Positions 1-8,040 of a stretch of 64,000 bases of DNA are shown one piece after another. The stretch spans positions 2,563,593 through 2,627,592 of the forward strand of contig NZ_AP019373.1 of the NCBI RefSeq assembly GCF_004323595.1. The letters are read 5' to 3'. The translations under genes were made by a program, and so were the position numbers. Positions within the stretch are counted from its first letter, which is position 1; every line of letters begins with the position of its first letter. The DNA comes from Sulfuricystis thermophila. Lineage in GTDB: Bacteria; Pseudomonadota; Gammaproteobacteria; Burkholderiales; Rhodocyclaceae. The notes beneath the pieces were generated by a model. The model had not been told where the DNA came from, did no database searches, and saw nothing but the letters and a program-made list of their open reading frames with translations.

Positions 1-626
1 TCGTGCTGTTTTATCTCTTGGTCGGCGGGCGCAGCTATTGCAGCTGGGTCTGCCCGGTCAATCTGGTGACGGATTTCGCCGCCTGGCTGAGGAACCGGCT
101 GGGGCTCAAGGGCGGCAACGCGCACATCTCGCGCCAGACCCGTTACTGGATTCTCGGCATGACGCTCTTGGTCTCGGCTGCCACCGGCACGATCGCCTGG
201 GAAATGGTCAATCCCGTATCGATGCTGCATCGCGGCCTGATCTTTGGCATGGGGCTCGCCTGGGCGGTGATCCTGGCGGTCTTCCTGTTCGACCTGTTCG
301 TGATGCGTCACGGCTGGTGCGGCCATCTGTGTCCGGTCGGGGCGTTTTACAGCCTGATCGGCAAATTCTCGGTGATGCGCGTCAGGCTGCCGAGGCGCGA
401 GGCCTGCAACGACTGCATGGACTGTTTCGCGGTCTGTCCCGAGCAGCAGGTGATCCGGCCGGCGCTCAAAGGCATCGACGGCGCGCCGCCGGTGATCCTG
501 TTCGCCAACTGCACCAACTGCGGACGCTGCATCGATGTCTGTTCGAAGGATGTTTTCCAATTCGGCACCCGCTTCGGCGCCAACGAATCCGTGGCTGCCG
601 GCACGGTGTCGCCGGTAACGAAATGA
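1..626 (+). CDS. napH: NapH, quinol dehydrogenase polyferredoxin (5' partial)
   Basis: Membrane iron-sulfur protein that passes electrons from quinol, with NapG/NapC, to periplasmic nitrate reductase. The visible about 207 residues contain the family's CxxxCP pairs next to membrane segments (CSWVCPVN near residue 13 and WCGHLCPVG near 106). These are followed by two cytoplasmic [4Fe-4S] motifs, CNDCMDCFAVCPE near 137 and CTNCGRCIDVCSK near 169. NapH is normally about 280-300 residues, so the N-terminus and first membrane helix lie left of the window. It is followed 34 bp later by napB, as in nap operons. Identity is secure; the true start is outside the window. Confidence 0.93.
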   Translation, partial: VLFYLLVGGRSYCSWVCPVNLVTDFAAWLRNRLGLKGGNAHISRQTRYWILGMTLLVSAATGTIAWEMVNPVSMLHRGLIFGMGLAWAVILAVFLFDLFVMRHGWCGHLCPVGAFYSLIGKFSVMRVRLPRREACNDCMDCFAVCPEQQVIRPALKGIDGAPPVILFANCTNCGRCIDVCSKDVFQFGTRFGANESVAAGTVSPVTK

Positions 627-660
627 GCCCACTTTGTGTCCCTCCTGGAGGAATCCGATC

Positions 661-1131
661 ATGAAAAACGCCACCCTAGGTAAGACTGCCGGCCTCGCGC
701 TCGCGACGTTTTTGGCCTCGCTCATCGGCTGCGCATCCACCAGCGGCCCGGCCCCGATGCGTGGCGCCGACGTTTCGGCGCCCGACCGTGCGCCGGAGGT
801 CAAGGTCTATGCCGACAAGATTCCTGGCGTCGGCCAGGCCCACCTGATCGATCGCACCTTCATCGGCCAGCCGCCGCTGGTGCCGCATACGGTCGAGAAA
901 TACCTGCCGATCACGATCGAGGAAAACGCCTGCCTCGAATGCCACATCACCGACGAGCTACGCGGCCAGAAAGTGCCGAAGATCGGCCAGAGCCACTTCT
1001 CGAAAACCCTCAAGAAGAAGGATGGCAGCCCGGCGGTCGAGATGAGCCGTTTCCAGTGCGACACCTGTCATGTGCCGCAGGTGGATGCCAAGCCCCTGGT
1101 CGATAACAAGTTCGTCGGCGTCACGAAATGA
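661..1131 (+). CDS. napB: NapB, diheme cytochrome c subunit of periplasmic nitrate reductase
   Basis: Small periplasmic electron-transfer subunit that hands electrons to the catalytic NapA. The 156-residue product has a hydrophobic N-terminal export segment with a Cys (LIGCAS near residue 20), so it may be a lipoprotein. It has two heme motifs, CLECH near residue 91 and CDTCH near 135, with the conserved GQSHF stretch between them. The start at 661 is chosen because GGAGG lies about 9 bp upstream; an in-frame ATG at 634 has no such site. It sits between napH and a monoheme cytochrome c gene. Confidence 0.95.
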   Translation: MKNATLGKTAGLALATFLASLIGCASTSGPAPMRGADVSAPDRAPEVKVYADKIPGVGQAHLIDRTFIGQPPLVPHTVEKYLPITIEENACLECHITDELRGQKVPKIGQSHFSKTLKKKDGSPAVEMSRFQCDTCHVPQVDAKPLVDNKFVGVTK

Positions 1132-1160
1132 GTTTTTCAACCACGTAACGGAGCACTCAA

Positions 1161-1523
1161 ATGAAACACATCCGCCGCATGATCGTGACTGCGAGCTTCG
1201 CCGCATTCACCCTCACCGGATTCTCGCCCGCTGCACTGGCGCTCGACGTCGATGCCGCCAAGGATCTTGCCGAGCAGAACAACTGCAAGCAGTGCCATGG
1301 TCTCAAAAAGGACAAGGATGGCCCCTCCTTCCTGAAGACGGCCGAGAAGTACAAAGACAAGCCCAATGCCGTCGATGAGATCGTCAAGCATCTCACGTCG
1401 GGCAAGAAGGTCAAGCTCGCCGACGGCAGCGAGGAAAATCACAAGATCGTCAAGACCATGCCGCCCAACGACATGGCGCAGATCAAGAACCTCGCGCAAT
1501 ACATCCTGTCGATCAAGCCCTGA
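1161..1523 (+). CDS. Monoheme class I cytochrome c within the nap operon
   Basis: A 120-residue protein with a cleavable-looking signal peptide (hydrophobic stretch ending ALALD near residue 28), one heme-binding CKQCH near residue 43 and a C-terminal Met-containing segment (KTMPPNDMAQ) that can supply the axial ligand. These are features of small c551/c552-type soluble cytochromes. It lies 29 bp after napB and 12 bp before napC, so it is probably co-transcribed and may shuttle electrons in the nitrate-reducing chain. That role is inferred from position only. A ribosome site (ACGGAG) precedes the ATG. Confidence 0.88.
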   Translation: MKHIRRMIVTASFAAFTLTGFSPAALALDVDAAKDLAEQNNCKQCHGLKKDKDGPSFLKTAEKYKDKPNAVDEIVKHLTSGKKVKLADGSEENHKIVKTMPPNDMAQIKNLAQYILSIKP

Positions 1524-1535
1524 CGGCGGCAGATC

Positions 1536-2144
1536 ATGACGCAATCGGATCCTGGACGCCAGGGCTGGTGGGCGCGGCTCAAGCGGCCGAGCGCGAAGCA
1601 TTCGGTGCTCGCGCTCGCCACGATGGGCTTCGTCGGCGGCATCGTTTTTTGGGGTGCCTTCAACACCGGCATGGAGGCGACCAACACGCTAGAGTTTTGC
1701 GTGAGCTGCCATGAGATGCGCGACACCGTGTATCAGGAGTATCAATACACGATCCACTACAGCAACCGCACCGGCGTGCGCGCGATCTGCTCGGACTGCC
1801 ATGTGCCGAAGGACTGGACGCACAAGCTGATCCGCAAGATCAAGGCGAGCGGCGAAGTGTGGGGCAAGCTCACCGGTTCGATCGACACCAAGGAGAAGTT
1901 CGAGGCGAAGCGGCTGGAACTGGCGCAGCACGAGTGGGAACGCATGAAGGCGCGCGATTCGATCGAGTGCCGCAACTGCCACAGCTTCGAGGCGATGAGC
2001 CCAGAACTGCAGAAGAAAACGCCTTACAAGAAGCACATGGAGGCCAAGGCGGCGGGCAAGAGCTGCATCGATTGCCACCAGGGCATCGCCCACAAGCTGC
2101 CGAAGGGCTACAAGAAGCCGGGCACTGAGGACGAAGAAGAGTGA
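1536..2144 (+). CDS. napC: NapC/NirT-type tetraheme cytochrome c
   Basis: Membrane-anchored quinol dehydrogenase that supplies electrons to periplasmic NapAB. The 202-residue protein has one N-terminal membrane anchor (about residues 25-47) and four CxxCH motifs: CVSCH near 56, CSDCH near 86, CRNCH near 147 and CIDCH near 176. This is the full NapC complement at the normal length of about 200 residues. It is the last gene of the plus-strand nap block and converges with the napF-like gene, the stops being only a few bases apart (2144/2147). Confidence 0.95.
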   Translation: MTQSDPGRQGWWARLKRPSAKHSVLALATMGFVGGIVFWGAFNTGMEATNTLEFCVSCHEMRDTVYQEYQYTIHYSNRTGVRAICSDCHVPKDWTHKLIRKIKASGEVWGKLTGSIDTKEKFEAKRLELAQHEWERMKARDSIECRNCHSFEAMSPELQKKTPYKKHMEAKAAGKSCIDCHQGIAHKLPKGYKKPGTEDEEE

Positions 2145-2146
2145 TT

Positions 2147-2446
2147 TCAAGAACTGCCGGCCGGTGCGAGCGTGATCGCGCCGGCCGGGCACACCGGCAG
2201 GCAGGCGCCGCAGCCGGTGCAGCGCTCGGTGAGGACGACGGGCAGGGCTGCGCTGCCCAGCCGCGGCGAAAAACGAATCGCCTGCTCGTCGCAGGCATCG
2301 CCGCAACTGCGACAGACCACGTTATCGACATAGGCGATGCAGGCCGGGCCGATCGAGGCCAGCTGTGCTTTCGTGGTGGCTGTGGCCTCGACCGTGTTTT
2401 GCGAAGCTTTGATGCGGCCGCGCAGGAAATCGCGCCGGGAAATCAT
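2147..2446 (-). CDS. napF: NapF-like ferredoxin, shortened to two [4Fe-4S] motifs
   Basis: A 99-residue iron-sulfur protein starting MISRRDFLRG, which resembles the SRR..L.G start of NapF. It carries only two cluster motifs, CRSCGDACDEQAI and CTGCGACLPVCPAGAI. These match the C-terminal half of NapF; the two N-terminal clusters of the usual 160-residue protein are absent. NapF is thought to help mature NapA in the cytoplasm. The start at 2446 has AGAGGAAAG just upstream; an in-frame start further up would lie inside hpt. It is the last gene of the ccm-hpt operon and faces napC, so its nap link is positional as well as by motif. Confidence 0.8.
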   Translation of the reverse strand: MISRRDFLRGRIKASQNTVEATATTKAQLASIGPACIAYVDNVVCRSCGDACDEQAIRFSPRLGSAALPVVLTERCTGCGACLPVCPAGAITLAPAGSS

Positions 2447-2448
2447 GC

Positions 2449-3009
2449 TCACTTTCCTCTGACGGCGTAAATGCCCGGCGCGTTGCGCCAATAGCCTTTG
2501 TAGTCCATGCCGCCGCCGAACAGGAAGCGATCGGGCGCTTCGAGACCAGTGAAGTCGGCACGCATGCCGGGCCGCGCCTTGCGTTCATGCTGCTTGTGCA
2601 CCAACACGGCGGTCAGCACCATGGCGGCGCCGGCCTCACGCACGCTCTGGCAGATGGCATCGAGCGTGTAGCCCTCGTCGAGCACGTCATCGATCACCAG
2701 CACCGTGCGGCCGGCCAGATTCTGCGCAGGGCGCACGCGCCAGTCGAGCCGACTGCCGGAGAGCGCATGGCCATAGCGCGTCGCGTGCAGGTAGTCGAGC
2801 TCGAGGGGGAAGTCGAGCAGCGGCAGCAGGCGTCCCGCGACGATCAGGCCGCCGTTCATCACCACAGAAATCAGCGGATTCGCTTGCGCGAGCCGCTGGG
2901 TGATTTCACCGGCCATACGCTCGATGGCGGCATCGACCTCGGCGGCGGAAGCGATGCAATCGGCCTCGTTCCTGACCCGCCGTATTTCCTCGAGAAAGCT
3001 CTCCTGCAT
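2449..3009 (-). CDS. hpt: Hypoxanthine-guanine phosphoribosyltransferase
   Basis: Purine salvage enzyme that joins hypoxanthine or guanine to PRPP to give IMP or GMP. The 186-residue protein has the PRPP-binding signature VLVIDDVLDEGYT near residues 103-115 and the C-terminal DRFLFGGGMDYKGYWRN segment that packs on the purine. Length and motifs fit the cytosolic family common in betaproteobacteria. It starts 15 bp after ccmI ends and stops 2 bp before the napF-like start, so it is embedded in a cytochrome-maturation operon although its function is unrelated. Confidence 0.92.
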   Translation of the reverse strand: MQESFLEEIRRVRNEADCIASAAEVDAAIERMAGEITQRLAQANPLISVVMNGGLIVAGRLLPLLDFPLELDYLHATRYGHALSGSRLDWRVRPAQNLAGRTVLVIDDVLDEGYTLDAICQSVREAGAAMVLTAVLVHKQHERKARPGMRADFTGLEAPDRFLFGGGMDYKGYWRNAPGIYAVRGK

Positions 3010-3024
3010 GGACGGTCCAAGCGA

Positions 3025-4260
3025 TTACTGGCGCACCTGGTCGATCAGCAATTGCACGTCGCGTGCGCCTTGTTTGACTTTGACGGCCGGACCGAACAGG
3101 TCGCCGGGTTGTGGCATGGCCTGACCGGTGGCCGAGACGCGCGCCTCGACCATCAGCTCTGCAAATTGCGAAGGCTTGCGGTCCGGGCTCATCGCCAGGC
3201 TGTCGTCGAGCACGAAGTCGAGCGGTGACTTGCCGAGGGGCACGCGCAACACGGCCACCGGCATGCGCGAACCGTCAGCCGGCCGCGCCACCACCATCAG
3301 CACGCCATTGGCGGGAAGCTTGTCGGTCAGCGCGGGGGCGATCTCGACGCGTCCCTTGATCGCCGCAGCCCCGGCTGGTGCCGTCTTATCAGCGCCGAGT
3401 TTGGCCGACTGCCGTGGCGTGGGTGCCAAGCCACCCAGTTGCCGGGCTTCGGCGATGTTGGCCTCGATGGCCCTGGCATCCTCCGAGCCCGGTTCGAGCA
3501 GCGCAAGCAATGCCTCCCAGTCCGCCACCGCCTTGTCATACTGCTTGGCTTCGAAGGCGGCCGTGCCGCGCAGCCACAGTCCCTGCGGTTGTGCGGGGTC
3601 GAGCTTCAGGGCGCGATCCAGAACCGCCAGCGTCTTGTCATCGAAGCCCTGCGCGGCGGCCAATGTATCGGCATAGTCGACCAGCAGGTCGGCGCTTGAT
3701 TCGAGCAATGGCCCGGTGCGCTCATAGGCACGCACCGCCTCGGGGAAGCGCCCCAGCGCCTTGTAGGAGCGGCCGAGCATCGCCCAGCCCTTGTAGTTCT
3801 CCGGCTCGTTCTCCAGCTTGGCGGCAAAATCGCTGACCAGGCGCTCGATCTCGGCCGGTGAGAACTGCTGTTGATGCATGGCGGCGCTCGCCTGCGCGTT
3901 CAACGCGGCAGGGTTGCCGAGCAAGAAATAGAGCAGCGCGGCGCCCAGCGGCAGAGTAATGGCGAGCGCGGCCGCAGTCGCGCGGCTGGCGGGTAAGCCG
4001 GCGTCCGCAACCCCTGCTTCGGCTTGGCTGTCTTCCAGCAGACGGCGCTGCAATTCGGTCTTGGCGGCGTCGTAATCGGCCTGGGAGAGTTCGCCCGTCG
4101 CCAGGTCACGGTCGAGTTCGGCCAGCTCGTCGCGGTAGATCGCGGCATTGATCTCGCGTCGTGATGCTTCGCCAAGCGCGCTCTGCCGCCGCAACGGCCA
4201 CAGCAGCAAGGCCAGTGTGATCAGGGTCAGCGCCGCCGCGCCGATGAGGAAAAAGGTCAT
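3025..4260 (-). CDS. ccmI: CcmI, TPR protein of cytochrome c maturation
   Basis: Apocytochrome chaperone of System I, which presents apo-c-type cytochromes to the CcmF-CcmH heme lyase. The 411-residue protein begins MTFFLIGAAALT with a membrane helix (residues 3-23), then a soluble loop, a second helix near residues 95-115 and a periplasmic TPR region (YKGWAMLGRSYKALGRFPEAVRAYERTG near 155). A C-terminal domain of about 110 residues follows. The start at 4260 is preferred because the sequence further upstream belongs to an inserted repeat element. One copy of the dispersed 22-bp motif lies within the gene at 3378-3399, encoding a linker before the C-terminal domain. Confidence 0.9.
   Translation of the reverse strand: MTFFLIGAAALTLITLALLLWPLRRQSALGEASRREINAAIYRDELAELDRDLATGELSQADYDAAKTELQRRLLEDSQAEAGVADAGLPASRATAAALAITLPLGAALLYFLLGNPAALNAQASAAMHQQQFSPAEIERLVSDFAAKLENEPENYKGWAMLGRSYKALGRFPEAVRAYERTGPLLESSADLLVDYADTLAAAQGFDDKTLAVLDRALKLDPAQPQGLWLRGTAAFEAKQYDKAVADWEALLALLEPGSEDARAIEANIAEARQLGGLAPTPRQSAKLGADKTAPAGAAAIKGRVEIAPALTDKLPANGVLMVVARPADGSRMPVAVLRVPLGKSPLDFVLDDSLAMSPDRKPSQFAELMVEARVSATGQAMPQPGDLFGPAVKVKQGARDVQLLIDQVRQ
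3378..3399 (-). repeat. Dispersed 22-bp motif, copy in ccmI
   Basis: On the minus strand this reads CTCGGCGCTG, ATAA, GACGGCAC: 18 of 22 bases match the motif family described in the findings. It is on the coding strand of ccmI and encodes KLGADKTAPAGA, in a low-complexity linker. Confidence 0.6.
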
Positions 4261-4273
4261 GGCTGGTTTTCCT

Positions 4274-4487
4274 TTAACCCAGATTGTCCATTGGAACACG
4301 AGCGGGTTTCGATGGCGAGGGCGAGCAGGTTTGTGCCCCCGCGACGAGCCAATAACCGTGTCTATTGGCGAGGAGCGGGGGCGCAAAGACGCCGCCCGCA
4401 GCCCGATACCCGCCGTGTAGGGCGCTGAAATGATCGTTACGCATGCTCATCGTGAATCAGCCCGGTCTAATGGACAATCTGGGTTTA
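4274..4487. mobile_element. MITE-like element with 17-bp inverted ends between ccmI and ccmH
   Basis: About 210 bp bounded by inverted repeats: AACCCAGATTGTCCATT at 4276-4292 and its exact complement AATGGACAATCTGGGTT at 4469-4485. Inside is a strong hairpin at 4335-4382 (outer arms GCCCCCGC/GCGGGGGC, inner arms GCCAATA/TATTGGC). There is no coding capacity, which is typical of a small non-autonomous element. One end encodes the last residues of CcmH (NPDCPLD), so the insertion rewrote that C-terminus; the other end lies 13 bp upstream of the ccmI start. Confidence 0.7.
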
Positions 4488-4929
4488 AGAGCGCCTCGGC
4501 GCGTTGACGCTCCTCTTCGGTCAGCGGCACTTCCGTGAGCTGACGATTGCGGCGGCGCAGGTAGCGCATCAGGGCAAGAATGCCGGCGATCAGCAGCAGG
4601 AACGGCCCGCCCCAGAGCAAATAGGTCACCGGCTTGACCTGCGGCCGATAGAGCACGAAATCCCCATAGCGGCTGACGAGGAATTCCTTTACCTCGTCGT
4701 CCGTCTTGCCGGACTTGATCAACTCGCGCACTTCCTGCCTGAGATCCTTGGCGAGATCGGCTTGCGATCCGGCGAGCGATTCGTTCTGGCAGACGAGGCA
4801 GCGCAGCTCCTCGGTGATCTTCACCATGCGCTGTTCGACGGCCGGGTCCTCGGCGAGCGGCGCGGCTTCCTTCGCCGACGCGCCTGGCGCGAACACGAGC
4901 GCCGCCATGACTGCAATGAGCCACTTCAT
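4447..4929 (-). CDS. ccmH: CcmH, thiol oxidoreductase of cytochrome c maturation
   Basis: Membrane-anchored, periplasm-facing thiol protein that reduces apocytochrome CxxCH cysteines and forms part of the heme lyase. The 160-residue protein has a signal peptide (MKWLIAVMAALVFAPGASA), the family motif LRCLVCQNESLAGSQA near residues 42-57, and a membrane helix at about 103-122. The last about 12 residues (NPDCPLDRADSR) are encoded by the end of an inserted repeat element and are unlikely to be ancestral. Its start overlaps the ccmG stop by 4 bp. Confidence 0.93.
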   Translation of the reverse strand: MKWLIAVMAALVFAPGASAKEAAPLAEDPAVEQRMVKITEELRCLVCQNESLAGSQADLAKDLRQEVRELIKSGKTDDEVKEFLVSRYGDFVLYRPQVKPVTYLLWGGPFLLLIAGILALMRYLRRRNRQLTEVPLTEEERQRAEALLNPDCPLDRADSR

Positions 4930-5453
4930 TGGTTGAGCTCCTTGACGAGCGGCAGAATCTTCTTTTCCATCACTTCGGGCGTGATCGGGCCGATCTGCTT
5001 GAAGCGGATCACCCCGGCCTTGTCGATCAGATAGGTCTCCGGCACGCCATAGACGCCGTAATCGATACCGACGCGGCCGTCGGCATCGAAGGCCGACAAG
5101 AGATACGGGTCACCGAAGCGCGCCAGCCAACGCAGGCCGTCTTCGCGCTTGTCCTTGTAATTGAGCCCGACGACCGGTGGCAGTAGCCCTTTCTTCGCAT
5201 ACTCGACGATCACCGGGTGTTCCTCGCGGCAGGAGACGCACCATGAGGCCCAGACGTTCAACAGCCAGACGCGCCCCTGCATCTCTTTGGGAGAAAACTT
5301 TGCCGCCGGATCGGCGAGCTGCGCCACTTCGAAGGCGGGTGCGGGCTTGCCGATCAAGGGGGAGGGCACTTCGCGCGGATTGAGATTCAGGCCCACGGCG
5401 AGCAGGCCGACGAGAAGGATGAAGATGACCAGAGGCCAGGTGAATTTGTTCAT
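4926..5453 (-). CDS. ccmG: CcmG/DsbE, thioredoxin-like thiol:disulfide interchange protein
   Basis: Membrane-tethered periplasmic thioredoxin that keeps apocytochrome heme-binding thiols reduced. The 175-residue protein has an N-terminal membrane anchor (residues 6-25), the active site WASWCVSCREEHP near 68-80 and the cis-proline loop YGVYGVPETYLID near 132-144. The active-site pair is CVSC, within the family's range. It overlaps ccmF by 4 bp, so translational coupling is likely. Confidence 0.94.
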   Translation of the reverse strand: MNKFTWPLVIFILLVGLLAVGLNLNPREVPSPLIGKPAPAFEVAQLADPAAKFSPKEMQGRVWLLNVWASWCVSCREEHPVIVEYAKKGLLPPVVGLNYKDKREDGLRWLARFGDPYLLSAFDADGRVGIDYGVYGVPETYLIDKAGVIRFKQIGPITPEVMEKKILPLVKELNQ

Positions 5454-7408
5454 GCCGCAGCTCCTGCCGGAACGCTGCTCGCCGCGCGCTTGACGCGCAG
5501 GCGATAGCGGCGGTCGCTGGCGGCGATGAAACCGCCGAGCGCCATCAGCAGACAGCCGCCCCAGATCCAGTCCACGAAAGGCTTGTAATAGACACGCACT
5601 GCCCAGGCGCCGTTTTCCTTGTCGCCGGTGAGCGGCTCACCCAGCGAGACGTAGACGTCGCGGGTGAAGCCGGCATCGATCGCGGCCTCGGTCATCGGCA
5701 TCGAGCCGAGACCATAGTCGCGTTTTTCCGGATGCAGCGTGCGCAGCAAGCGACCATTGCGGGAGAGTTCGAAACTGCCCACCGACGCACGATAGTTCGG
5801 GCCGTCTGCCTCGCGCACGCCGAGGAACTTGAACTCGTGGCCACCGACGCTGACCGTGTCGCCCGGCTCCATGCGCACATCGCGCTCTTCTTGATAATTG
5901 GAGACCATCGTCACGCCGACGACGAAGGCCGCGAGACCGAAGTGGGCGAGCTGCATGCCCCACCAGGAACGCGTCGGTGCGCCGGGCTTCCTCAAACGGT
6001 CTGCGGCTTGCAGCACGAGCGCGGCGACCATCCAGCCGACCAGCGCCAGCCCCAGCGCCACGGCGCCGTTCCAGCCGCCGGTGAGAGGAGGCAAAGCAAT
6101 GCCGGCCGCCACGGCGACGATGGCCGCCGGCCAGAGCCTGGCGAGGATGGTTTTCAGGTCGTCGTGCTTCCAACGCGCGACCGGCCCGATGGCCACCAGG
6201 ACCAGGAGGGGCAGCATGATCGGCACGAACACGGCGTTGAAATAAGGCGGGCCGACGGAGATCTTGCCGAGACCGAAAGCATCGACGATCAGCGGATAGA
6301 GCGTGCCGAGCAGCACACTGGCGGCGGCGACCACCAACAGCACGTTGTTGACGAGCAGGAAGGTTTCGCGCGAGACGAGTGCGAAGCCGCCGCCCAAACT
6401 GACCTTTGGCGCGCGTGCTGCGAACAGCAGCAGCGAACTGCCGACGACGATCGCCAGCAGGATCAGGATGAAGATGCCGCGGCGCGGGTCGGTGGCGAAG
6501 GCATGCACCGAGGTGAGCACGCCGGAACGCACCAGGAAGGTGCCCAACAACGACAACGAGAAAGCGGCGATCGCCAGGAGCACCGTCCAATTCTTGAAAC
6601 TGCCGCGCTTTTCCGTCACCGCCAGCGAGTGGATCAGCGCGGTGCCGATGAGCCAGGGCATGAAAGAGGCGTTTTCGACCGGGTCCCAGAACCACCAGCC
6701 GCCCCAGCCGAGCTCGTAATAGGCCCACCAGGAGCCGAGCGCAATGCCGAGCGTCAGGAAGATCCACGCGGCGGTGGTCCACGGGCGCGACCAGCGCGCC
6801 CAGGCGGCATCGAGCTGGCCGGCGATCAGCGCCGAAATCGCAAACGCAAAGGCGACCGAGAAGCCGACATAACCCATGTAGAGCATCGGCGGGTGATAGA
6901 CGAGCCCCGGATCCTGCAGCAGGGGATTGAGCGAGCGACCTTCGGCCGGCGGCGGGAAGACCCGGTCGAAGGGGCTCGACGTGAACACGATGAAGGCAAG
7001 CAGACCGACCATCACCAGGCCGAGCACGCCGAGCACGCGGGCGACCATCGCTTCGGGCAACTGACGCGAAAAAACCGCGACGGCCAGCATCCAGCCGGCG
7101 AGCATCAGCACCCAGAGCAACAGCGACCCTTCGTGCCCACCCCAGACCGCGGAGAGGCGATACATCGTCGGCAACTGCGTATTCGAGTGCGCGGCGACGT
7201 AGAGGACGCTGAAATCGTTGCTGTAAAACGCCCAGGTCAGGCAGGCGAAAGAAAAGGCGATCAGCAGGAAGACCGCGACTGTCGCCGGCCGGGCCAGCGC
7301 CATCCATTGACGCTGGCCGCGCTGGGCGCCGGCCAGGGGCAGGATGCCCAGCGCCAGCGCGACGAACAAGGAAAGCAGCAGGGCGAAATGCCCGAGTTCT
7401 GGAATCAT
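5450..7408 (-). CDS. ccmF: CcmF, heme lyase of System I cytochrome c maturation
   Basis: Large multi-helix inner-membrane protein that ligates heme from holo-CcmE to apocytochromes. The 652-residue product has many membrane helices and the tryptophan-rich WWD region WGGWWFWDPVENASFMPW near residues 233-250. A long periplasmic domain lies toward the C-terminus. Length matches the family (about 650). It is the central gene of the minus-strand ccm operon, 9 bp after ccmE and overlapping ccmG by 4 bp. Confidence 0.97.
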   Translation of the reverse strand: MIPELGHFALLLSLFVALALGILPLAGAQRGQRQWMALARPATVAVFLLIAFSFACLTWAFYSNDFSVLYVAAHSNTQLPTMYRLSAVWGGHEGSLLLWVLMLAGWMLAVAVFSRQLPEAMVARVLGVLGLVMVGLLAFIVFTSSPFDRVFPPPAEGRSLNPLLQDPGLVYHPPMLYMGYVGFSVAFAFAISALIAGQLDAAWARWSRPWTTAAWIFLTLGIALGSWWAYYELGWGGWWFWDPVENASFMPWLIGTALIHSLAVTEKRGSFKNWTVLLAIAAFSLSLLGTFLVRSGVLTSVHAFATDPRRGIFILILLAIVVGSSLLLFAARAPKVSLGGGFALVSRETFLLVNNVLLVVAAASVLLGTLYPLIVDAFGLGKISVGPPYFNAVFVPIMLPLLVLVAIGPVARWKHDDLKTILARLWPAAIVAVAAGIALPPLTGGWNGAVALGLALVGWMVAALVLQAADRLRKPGAPTRSWWGMQLAHFGLAAFVVGVTMVSNYQEERDVRMEPGDTVSVGGHEFKFLGVREADGPNYRASVGSFELSRNGRLLRTLHPEKRDYGLGSMPMTEAAIDAGFTRDVYVSLGEPLTGDKENGAWAVRVYYKPFVDWIWGGCLLMALGGFIAASDRRYRLRVKRAASSVPAGAAA

Positions 7409-7417
7409 CGCAACGCC

Positions 7418-7858
7418 TTATTGTTGGAGGGTTTTCTGGGCCTTCTGGGCTTGTTCTATCGCGTGACCCGCTTCGGGCGGCATGTAATTTTCATCATGCT
7501 TGGCGAGCACTTCGGTGGCGGTAAAGGTGCCGTCGGGGTTCATGCGGCCCTGCGCCACCGCTCCCTTGCCTTCCTTGAACAGGTCGGGGAGGATGCCGGT
7601 GTAGGTGACTTTCACGTCGCGGGCCGTGTCGGTGATGATGAAGCTGACGGTCAAGTTGTCCCGCGTGAGCGAGCCTTCCTTGACCATGCCGCCGACGCGA
7701 AAGGTCTTGCCCTGCGGCGCCTTGCCGGCCGCGATCTCGGAGGGCGTGACGAAAAAGGCGATGCTGCTGTCGAGCGCGTTCAGCACGAAGGCGGCGGCCA
7801 GCCCAAGGGCAGCGAGTCCGCCGACGATGAGGGCGATGCGTTTGTGACGTGGTTTCAT
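7418..7858 (-). CDS. ccmE: CcmE, heme chaperone
   Basis: Periplasmic heme chaperone that carries heme covalently on a histidine from CcmABCD to CcmF. The 146-residue protein has an N-terminal anchor (about residues 9-28), a beta-barrel OB-like domain with [12 protein letters not shown] near 52-63, and the heme-attachment region [13 protein letters not shown] near 117-129, with His at about 121. It overlaps ccmD by 4 bp (ATGA). Confidence 0.95.
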   Translation of the reverse strand: MKPRHKRIALIVGGLAALGLAAAFVLNALDSSIAFFVTPSEIAAGKAPQGKTFRVGGMVKEGSLTRDNLTVSFIITDTARDVKVTYTGILPDLFKEGKGAVAQGRMNPDGTFTATEVLAKHDENYMPPEAGHAIEQAQKAQKTLQQ

Positions 7859-8040
7859 GACGTGGTTTCGAGAGATTCGGCCAGCCGCTCACGGCGCAGG
7901 ATGCGCAAAATGTTCTTGTGACGCTGGCGGACCAGGATTGGTTCCATGATCATCAGCACGGCGCAAACGCCGAAGCTGCCCCAGACATAGAGGCCATAGC
8001 CGCCCATGGCGAAGAATTCGGCGGGCGATCCCCAGTTCAT
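7855..8040 (-). CDS. ccmD: CcmD, small heme-exporter subunit
   Basis: A 61-residue single-pass protein ([16 protein letters not shown]...) with the family's FxMGGYGxYVW signature. It has one membrane helix at about residues 17-35 and a basic cytoplasmic tail. CcmD stabilises CcmE with the CcmABC exporter. It overlaps ccmC (8037) and ccmE (7858) by 4 bp on each side, in the standard ccmC-D-E order. Confidence 0.92.
   Translation of the reverse strand: MNWGSPAEFFAMGGYGLYVWGSFGVCAVLMIMEPILVRQRHKNILRILRRERLAESLETTS

Noticed and set aside
3025-4386. Longer version of ccmI starting upstream of 4260
   Set aside because: The added residues are encoded by the inserted MITE-like element, and the family starts at the membrane helix MTFFLIG.
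5732-7921. Long plus-strand frame opposite ccmF/ccmE
   Set aside because: No ribosome site, composition typical of antisense frames in GC-rich DNA, and a complete ccm operon on the other strand.
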